DNA from: an uncultured bacterium
GTDB lineage: Bacteria > Verrucomicrobiota > Kiritimatiellia > RFP12 > UBA1067
Assembly: GCA_902779075.1 (NCBI GenBank)
Contig: CACZAK010000186.1
Span: 1 to 8,681 of the forward strand
Direction of reading: 5' to 3'
Length of the DNA stretch: 8,681 nt
Position 1 is the first letter of the stretch. Each line of letters starts with the position of its first letter. This document shows, piece after piece, positions 5,534 to 8,681 of the stretch. Below the pieces are notes generated by a model. The model was not told the DNA's origin, ran no database searches, and was given only the letters and a program-made list of their open reading frames with translations. Position numbers and translations under genes: made by a program.

Positions 5534-6859
5534 TTACACCTTCAGGAAGGTGCCCTTTTTGTAGAGGAACAGCAAAATGAGCCATTCAAGGACGACTTCT
5601 CCGAGACAATAAACCATCGCCGCCCAGTGGTTGTTGCCAAGCGAGGCTACGCCGGAGAAGAAGTATTTCGATATGGCACCGAAGCCGACGAACTTCATCA
5701 GCATGTAGATGGCTATGGAGTTCATGCCGATCACACGGAAGAAGAACGTCCAGCGCCGCCAGCGCTTCACGTCGATGATCCAGTAGAACAGCGCCAGCGC
5801 GGTGAACGAATAGGCGCTCACGGCCAGCGCGAACGTTGCCGTCCACAGCTTCTTGTTTACGGGACACCACGGGCTCCACGCCAAGGAGGCGGTCAGCGCG
5901 GCAAACCCCGCCCCGACGAGACACGCCGTCTTGCGCCCGCCCGAGACCTCCTGCCGCCGGAGAAGCGCCCCCGCTAGCGTGCCGAACACGGCGATCGCGA
6001 CGCCCGTCAGCTTCGCAAGCAGTCCGTCCGCGTCAAACACGATCTCCGTCAAGCGTCCCGGCATGACCGTACGGTCGATCCACCCGGCGATGTTTCCAGC
6101 GAAGGAGAAGCCGTCCGTTCCGTAGGTGGCGTATGAAGCGACACGCTTGGCAATCGCAGGGTTCGTCGAGGCGAGGATCGATGCGGCATCTGGAGCCACG
6201 AAGAGCTTCAGCGCAAGGAAATGTACCACGAGCAGCGCCACCGCCACGGTCAGACGCGTCCATGCGCCGCGCACGAAAACGGACAGAAGCGCCGCAACGC
6301 CCCAACATACGCCCACGTGCGCGAGAACGGTGTCGTAGCGCAGGCCCTTCACGTCAAACGCCCAAAACGTCGCCCGCGCCGCAAGACCAAGGAACCACAG
6401 CATGAAGACGCGCAGGAGGATCTTGCGCACGATCTGCGCCGTCGTGCGCCCGTGCGCCTGCTGGCTGGCAAGCGAGAACGGCCACGCCGCGCCGGCGAGG
6501 AAGATGAACAGCGGAAAGATCGTGTCATGGTGCCGCAGACCGTGCCAGGCAACGTGCGACATCTGCGTGGCGAGCCAACAGTCCTTGCCGAAGCCCAGCA
6601 ACTGGCACAGCGCCACCACGGCACCGGAAAAGCCCATTATAAACAACATGTCCGCGCCGCGCAGCGCGTCAAGCGACATCAGCCGCCCCGCCGTCTTCCC
6701 CTCTCCTTGCTTGGAATCGTCCGCCATCTTGTAGAGTATAGCGGAACGCCCCGAATGTCTCGGAGCGCCCGCCCCCTCGTCAAACCGTACGTGCGGATTT
6801 CCCGCATACGGCTTTCCATTGAGTGCATTTCCTGTTGTCATGGACTTCTTTTTGTTCAT
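5534..6859 (-). CDS. NagX/HGSNAT-like membrane acyltransferase (DUF5009-type) with intron-derived N-terminus
   Basis: The open frame encodes 441 residues. The core starts at RLMSLDALRGADM (59-71) and contains HVAWHGLRHHD-TIFP (102-116), the conserved His/Asp loop of the heparan-alpha-glucosaminide N-acetyltransferase-like family (COG4299); His102 or His106 is the likely counterpart of the catalytic histidine. About ten hydrophobic segments follow, ending YKKGTFLKV, so it is an integral inner-membrane protein. Relatives acetylate amino sugars across the membrane using acetyl-CoA; the substrate here is unknown. Family members normally begin shortly before RLxSLDALRG, which points to Met45 (6727) as the ancestral start. 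Residues 14-44 are encoded by group II intron domains V and VI. Met45 has no ribosome binding site, whereas Met1 has GGAG 10 bp upstream and a consensus promoter, so the fused start is probably used now. Confidence 0.8.
   Translation of the reverse strand: MNKKKSMTTGNALNGKPYAGNPHVRFDEGAGAPRHSGRSAILYKMADDSKQGEGKTAGRLMSLDALRGADMLFIMGFSGAVVALCQLLGFGKDCWLATQMSHVAWHGLRHHDTIFPLFIFLAGAAWPFSLASQQAHGRTTAQIVRKILLRVFMLWFLGLAARATFWAFDVKGLRYDTVLAHVGVCWGVAALLSVFVRGAWTRLTVAVALLVVHFLALKLFVAPDAASILASTNPAIAKRVASYATYGTDGFSFAGNIAGWIDRTVMPGRLTEIVFDADGLLAKLTGVAIAVFGTLAGALLRRQEVSGGRKTACLVGAGFAALTASLAWSPWCPVNKKLWTATFALAVSAYSFTALALFYWIIDVKRWRRWTFFFRVIGMNSIAIYMLMKFVGFGAISKYFFSGVASLGNNHWAAMVYCLGEVVLEWLILLFLYKKGTFLKV
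6731..6814 (-). ncRNA. Group II intron 3' end (domains V and VI), remnant
   Basis: Domain V is 6814-6782 on the minus strand. The lower stem AAGCCGTA pairs with TACGGTTT, a two-base CG bulge follows, and the upper stem TGCGG pairs with CCGCA around GAAA-T. The catalytic AGC triad is at 6813-6811. Domain VI (6772-6741) folds with GCGG/CCGC and GCGCTCCGA/TCGGGGCG arms. The tail TATACTCTAC ends at 6731, resembling group II intron 3' ends (CTAC followed by the exon). The upper stem of domain V is one base shorter than the common 34-base form. No 5' intron half, domain I or reverse transcriptase lies upstream, so it is a remnant. It is read through in frame as NGKPYAGNPHVRFDEG. Confidence 0.85.
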
Positions 6860-6869
6860 GCTGTTCAGT

Positions 6870-6873
6870 CTCC
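6870..6873 (-). promoter_or_regulatory. Ribosome binding site for the fused acyltransferase start
   Basis: GGAG on the minus strand lies 10 bases before the ATG at 6859. The spacing is a little long but usable. No comparable site precedes the internal ATG at 6727, so this site favours translation through the intron-derived segment. Confidence 0.5.
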
Positions 6874-6894
6874 ATTTCTTAGAAAAACGTGCGG

Positions 6895-6923
6895 ATTATA
6901 TCGTGATTTTGCCCTAATGTCAA
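6895..6923 (-). promoter_or_regulatory. Perfect sigma70-type promoter (TTGACA-17-TATAAT)
   Basis: On the minus strand TTGACA (6923-6918) and TATAAT (6900-6895) are both exact consensus hexamers separated by exactly 17 bases. Transcription would begin near 6888 and leave a leader of about 29 bases before the ATG at 6859. It is the strongest promoter visible in the window and probably drives the acyltransferase and perhaps the genes behind it. Confidence 0.85.
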
Positions 6924-6930
6924 ACAGACG

Positions 6931-6963
6931 GTCTACTATTTCAACAAATTCAAAATAGTAGAC
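6931..6963. promoter_or_regulatory. 33-bp palindrome upstream of the -35 box, probable operator
   Basis: GTCTACTATTT (6931-6941) and AAATAGTAGAC (6953-6963) are perfect inverted arms around an 11-base centre. The arms are 22 bp apart centre to centre, about two helical turns, as expected for a dimeric regulator contacting one DNA face. The site ends 7 bp upstream of the -35 box. A hairpin terminator is the alternative, but no T-run follows on either strand. The regulator is unknown and not encoded here. Confidence 0.6.
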
Positions 6964-7111
6964 TGAACAGGGACACTGGACGAGCGTCCGCCGTCGCGGC
7001 ACAAACAGCGGTCGCCGCAAGCGCAACCACTGCAAATACATGAAAGCGATGAGCCGCCCAACTTTTCAGCTCGCAGACTCTGTCCATTTGAGATTTATTC
7101 AATTTTCGCAT
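6950..7111 (-). pseudogene. 5' remnant of a secreted glycosidase-type gene, paralogue of the GH2 gene
   Basis: A 53-residue frame starts at the ATG at 7111 and encodes a basic N-terminus followed by a signal peptide (residues about 19-43). Residues 20-48 (AHRFHVF through PVSL) align without gaps to residues 7-35 of the GH2 protein at 1039 (AHRPHVF through VVSL), with 19 of 29 identical by my count. The homology stops at VSL, immediately before where the GH2 protein has DGTW. The remaining FSLLF and stop codon come from the inverted-repeat segment. No clear ribosome binding site is present. This is the front end of a duplicated gene cut off after its export signal. It was probably a GH2 enzyme, but too little remains to be certain. 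Confidence 0.65.
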
Positions 7112-7186
7112 GGCGGACAGTTTAGCAAAAATTCCGTTACTCCACCACTCAGTATGGCCTAAGCTAGATTTTGCTTTTGTCCGTGC

Positions 7187-7206
7187 AGAACATGTAGAAC
7201 GTGTAG
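7187..7206. repeat. Dispersed intergenic repeat, copy B (ACATGTAGA-ACGTGTAG)
   Basis: This is a perfect 20-bp match to 178-197, in the same orientation. It lies in the 124-bp gap between the beta-strand-repeat protein and the truncated secreted-enzyme frame. It contains two 9-bp units, ACATGTAGA and ACGTGTAGT. Confidence 0.8.
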
Positions 7207-7210
7207 TTGT

Positions 7211-7231
7211 GCGCGGACACTACCGCCGCGC
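7211..7231 (-). terminator. Hairpin just after the beta-strand-repeat gene, possible weak terminator
   Basis: GCGCGG (7211-7216) and CCGCGC (7226-7231) form a 6-bp GC stem with a 9-base loop, starting 4 bases after the stop codon of the upstream gene on the minus strand. No T-run follows, so it may slow or end transcription only with help from Rho, or protect the mRNA 3' end. Confidence 0.3.
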
Positions 7232-7235
7232 CGTG

Positions 7236-8681
7236 TTACCGCACAAGGATAATGAAGCCGCGCATGACATAGAGGCCGTCGTCCTTCTTGATGAAACTGC
7301 ACGACCGCTCACCAGGAGCAACCTTGAACTTGACAGTGTCGATGTCGGCGGGCTTTGCAGACCAGCTGATGATCGGTTCACGGCGAGTGACCTTGCGGCT
7401 ACCAAGTTTGACGTACACCGTCTTGTTCGCCTCGAAATCAAGCGTCTTCGCGCTGTTCGAGGTGAACGCCGCGATTCGCGGCAGCGCGTTCGTCCGCGCA
7501 GAGAGGTCGATGGTTGATCCGTCCATCATCTTGCATCCGTGAAAGTAGTTGTGCAACGAAGGCTTGAACGTACCGTAAATCTCGAACACAGCCGAGCCTT
7601 CGTTGAAGTTGCTAGAATATTCAGCCTCGTAGTTCCGGGCTTTGACCTTGGCATACAACTTCACCGCCGCGTTTATGCGGAAGTCCGCGTTCGTCGCAAT
7701 GATGTCGTTGTTGGATGTACCGCTTGCCGGAGACCGCCCTGTTACGAGCCAACCGCCGCGAGTCAGATCGAACAGGCCATTCTTGATTTCCGTGTTGAAG
7801 ATATAGGATTCACTGCCGGGCGTCACGTCCACCGAAAGCGTGTACCCGCCAAGGTCGAGCGTCTGCGCGGCATAGCCACCTCGGATCAACCCCCAGGAAT
7901 ACGGCGCCTCTATGAAGGAGTTCGCGCCAAGGCGCATGTTGCCGGTCTGGGCAAGACTCACGTCGATGTTCGCTCGTGAATTCAGCATCTTGCCGCCGTT
8001 CAAGACGTGCAGATGCTCGAATGACGCTCCGCGTCCGTTGATGTCGATAATCCCGTCTGCGGACACAACGACATTCCCCGCCGCTACGCCCAGTATGCGG
8101 TTGCTGAGTTCGCTTCCGTATCTAAGCGTCCCCACCGCCACATACGTGCCGCCGGAATACGATTGACCAGTCCTCGAAACGACAAAAGTACCCGCACCGT
8201 CCTTCACCAACTTAAGCGTTCCAGTAAGAGCTAACGTTCTTGTTGCCTGCGCCCCCGAAGCCTCGTTCTCGAACGTCACGCCGTCCGGAATGTCGAAATG
8301 CAGTTCGCCGCCAGTCGCCGCCGTGTCGGTGAACGTGCCGAAACCCTTGACCGTCTCGTTGAGAGAGAGGTTGCATCCTCCGAGATTCACCGTCACGCCG
8401 TCGGGGATGGCAAGCGAATCAAGTCCGCGCCAGTCGGTAGTCGCAGGGAGCGTTGCGTTCCCCGCTTCAAAGCGGAGGTACTGCCACGGAATCGTCGTGC
8501 CGACGGGCGCGTTCAGCGCCGTGGAACCGGAGCACACGATCACGCGAGTGAGTTCACAGGGCAGAACATCAGGCAAGACTGTCCCGGAGCCGTTGCGGCA
8601 CTCCCAGTTGGCGGCGGAATTGAGGCTCGTGCCGTCGCCCGCCCCTGTCCACGTCGCCGTCGCGGCGACGTTGTTGAGCTT
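7236..8681 (-). CDS. Secreted protein with autotransporter-associated beta-strand repeat (5' end beyond the window)
   Basis: The frame stays open to the right edge, giving 481 residues. The TTG at 8576 is an internal leucine codon rather than a start, because the 35 codons before it continue in frame with typical family sequence (ATATWTGAGDGTSLNSAANW). A clear PATR-type motif (PF12951-like) sits at about residues 154-190: KLVKDGAGTFVVS, then SGGTYVAVGTLRYG. The rest is rich in Thr, Ser, Asn and Gly with alternating strands (LDLGGYTLSVDV, MLNSRANIDVSLAQTG), consistent with a right-handed beta-helix. The C-terminus (DDGLYVMRGFIILVR) shows no autotransporter barrel, PEP-CTERM or LPXTG signal. 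PVC gut and sediment bacteria encode many such surface proteins; adhesion or glycan binding is inferred. No upstream neighbour is visible. Confidence 0.75.
   Translation of the reverse strand, partial: KLNNVAATATWTGAGDGTSLNSAANWECRNGSGTVLPDVLPCELTRVIVCSGSTALNAPVGTTIPWQYLRFEAGNATLPATTDWRGLDSLAIPDGVTVNLGGCNLSLNETVKGFGTFTDTAATGGELHFDIPDGVTFENEASGAQATRTLALTGTLKLVKDGAGTFVVSRTGQSYSGGTYVAVGTLRYGSELSNRILGVAAGNVVVSADGIIDINGRGASFEHLHVLNGGKMLNSRANIDVSLAQTGNMRLGANSFIEAPYSWGLIRGGYAAQTLDLGGYTLSVDVTPGSESYIFNTEIKNGLFDLTRGGWLVTGRSPASGTSNNDIIATNADFRINAAVKLYAKVKARNYEAEYSSNFNEGSAVFEIYGTFKPSLHNYFHGCKMMDGSTIDLSARTNALPRIAAFTSNSAKTLDFEANKTVYVKLGSRKVTRREPIISWSAKPADIDTVKFKVAPGERSCSFIKKDDGLYVMRGFIILVR

Larger units (their letters stand above)
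6861..6970. repeat. 110-bp segment bounded by 11-bp perfect inverted repeats
   Basis: CTGTTCAGTCT (6861-6871) is the exact reverse complement of AGACTGAACAG (6960-6970). The enclosed segment carries the consensus promoter and the 33-bp palindrome. Its right edge falls exactly where the truncated secreted-enzyme gene loses homology to its paralogue, and its left edge lies one base before the acyltransferase ATG. Confidence 0.6.

Noticed and set aside
6731..7235. A complete group II intron with reverse transcriptase
   Set aside because: No 5' GTGYG end with domain I structure and no maturase coding sequence is visible upstream; the next gene begins within about 400 bp, leaving no room.
1..8681. 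CRISPR array, tRNA, rRNA, transposase or defence genes
   Set aside because: No regularly spaced repeats with unique spacers, no cloverleaf or rRNA-like sequence and no transposase, integrase or nuclease frame was found on either strand.

Overview
The window reads as accessory, glycan-related chromosome of a GC-rich PVC-superphylum bacterium, most likely a Kiritimatiellota or Lentisphaerota lineage. This is inferred from protein families only: a Planctomycete-type cytochrome c protein related to hydrazine synthase subunit A, a secreted SGNH hydrolase, a NagX/HGSNAT-like membrane acyltransferase, fragments of GH2 and GH29 glycosidases, and a protein with autotransporter-associated beta-strand repeats. 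There is no rRNA or other marker gene to fix the taxonomy.

Every supportable gene is on the minus strand, so the biological order runs from high to low coordinates. From 8681 to 7236 lies the 3' part of a secreted beta-strand-repeat protein. From 7111 to 6950 is the 5' end of a secreted enzyme gene, truncated just after its signal peptide. A 110-bp segment with 11-bp inverted ends (6861-6970) follows, carrying a large palindrome and a perfect sigma70-type promoter. From 6859 to 5534 is the membrane acyltransferase; the first 44 codons of its open frame contain domains V and VI of a group II intron. Next come a collapsed GH29 alpha-L-fucosidase (5504-5298), the 980-residue three-haem-motif protein (5249-2307), the SGNH hydrolase (2280-1093) and a GH2 beta-galactosidase-like gene broken after its sugar-binding domain (1039-275). 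The last 270 bases hold only repeats, palindromes and a probable terminator.

Genes from 6859 down to 275 are close together (gaps of 29, 48, 26 and 53 bp) and could form one transcription unit starting at the consensus promoter, with a possible extra leaderless start before the 980-residue gene. The intact proteins all carry export signals or are integral membrane proteins, which fits uptake or modification of host or plant glycans. All three glycosidase pieces are broken, so the locus looks like a glycan-degradation cluster in decay and rearrangement. The most unusual part is 6731-7111, where a truncated secreted-enzyme gene, a promoter/operator cassette and a group II intron 3' end are stitched onto an apparently intact acyltransferase.
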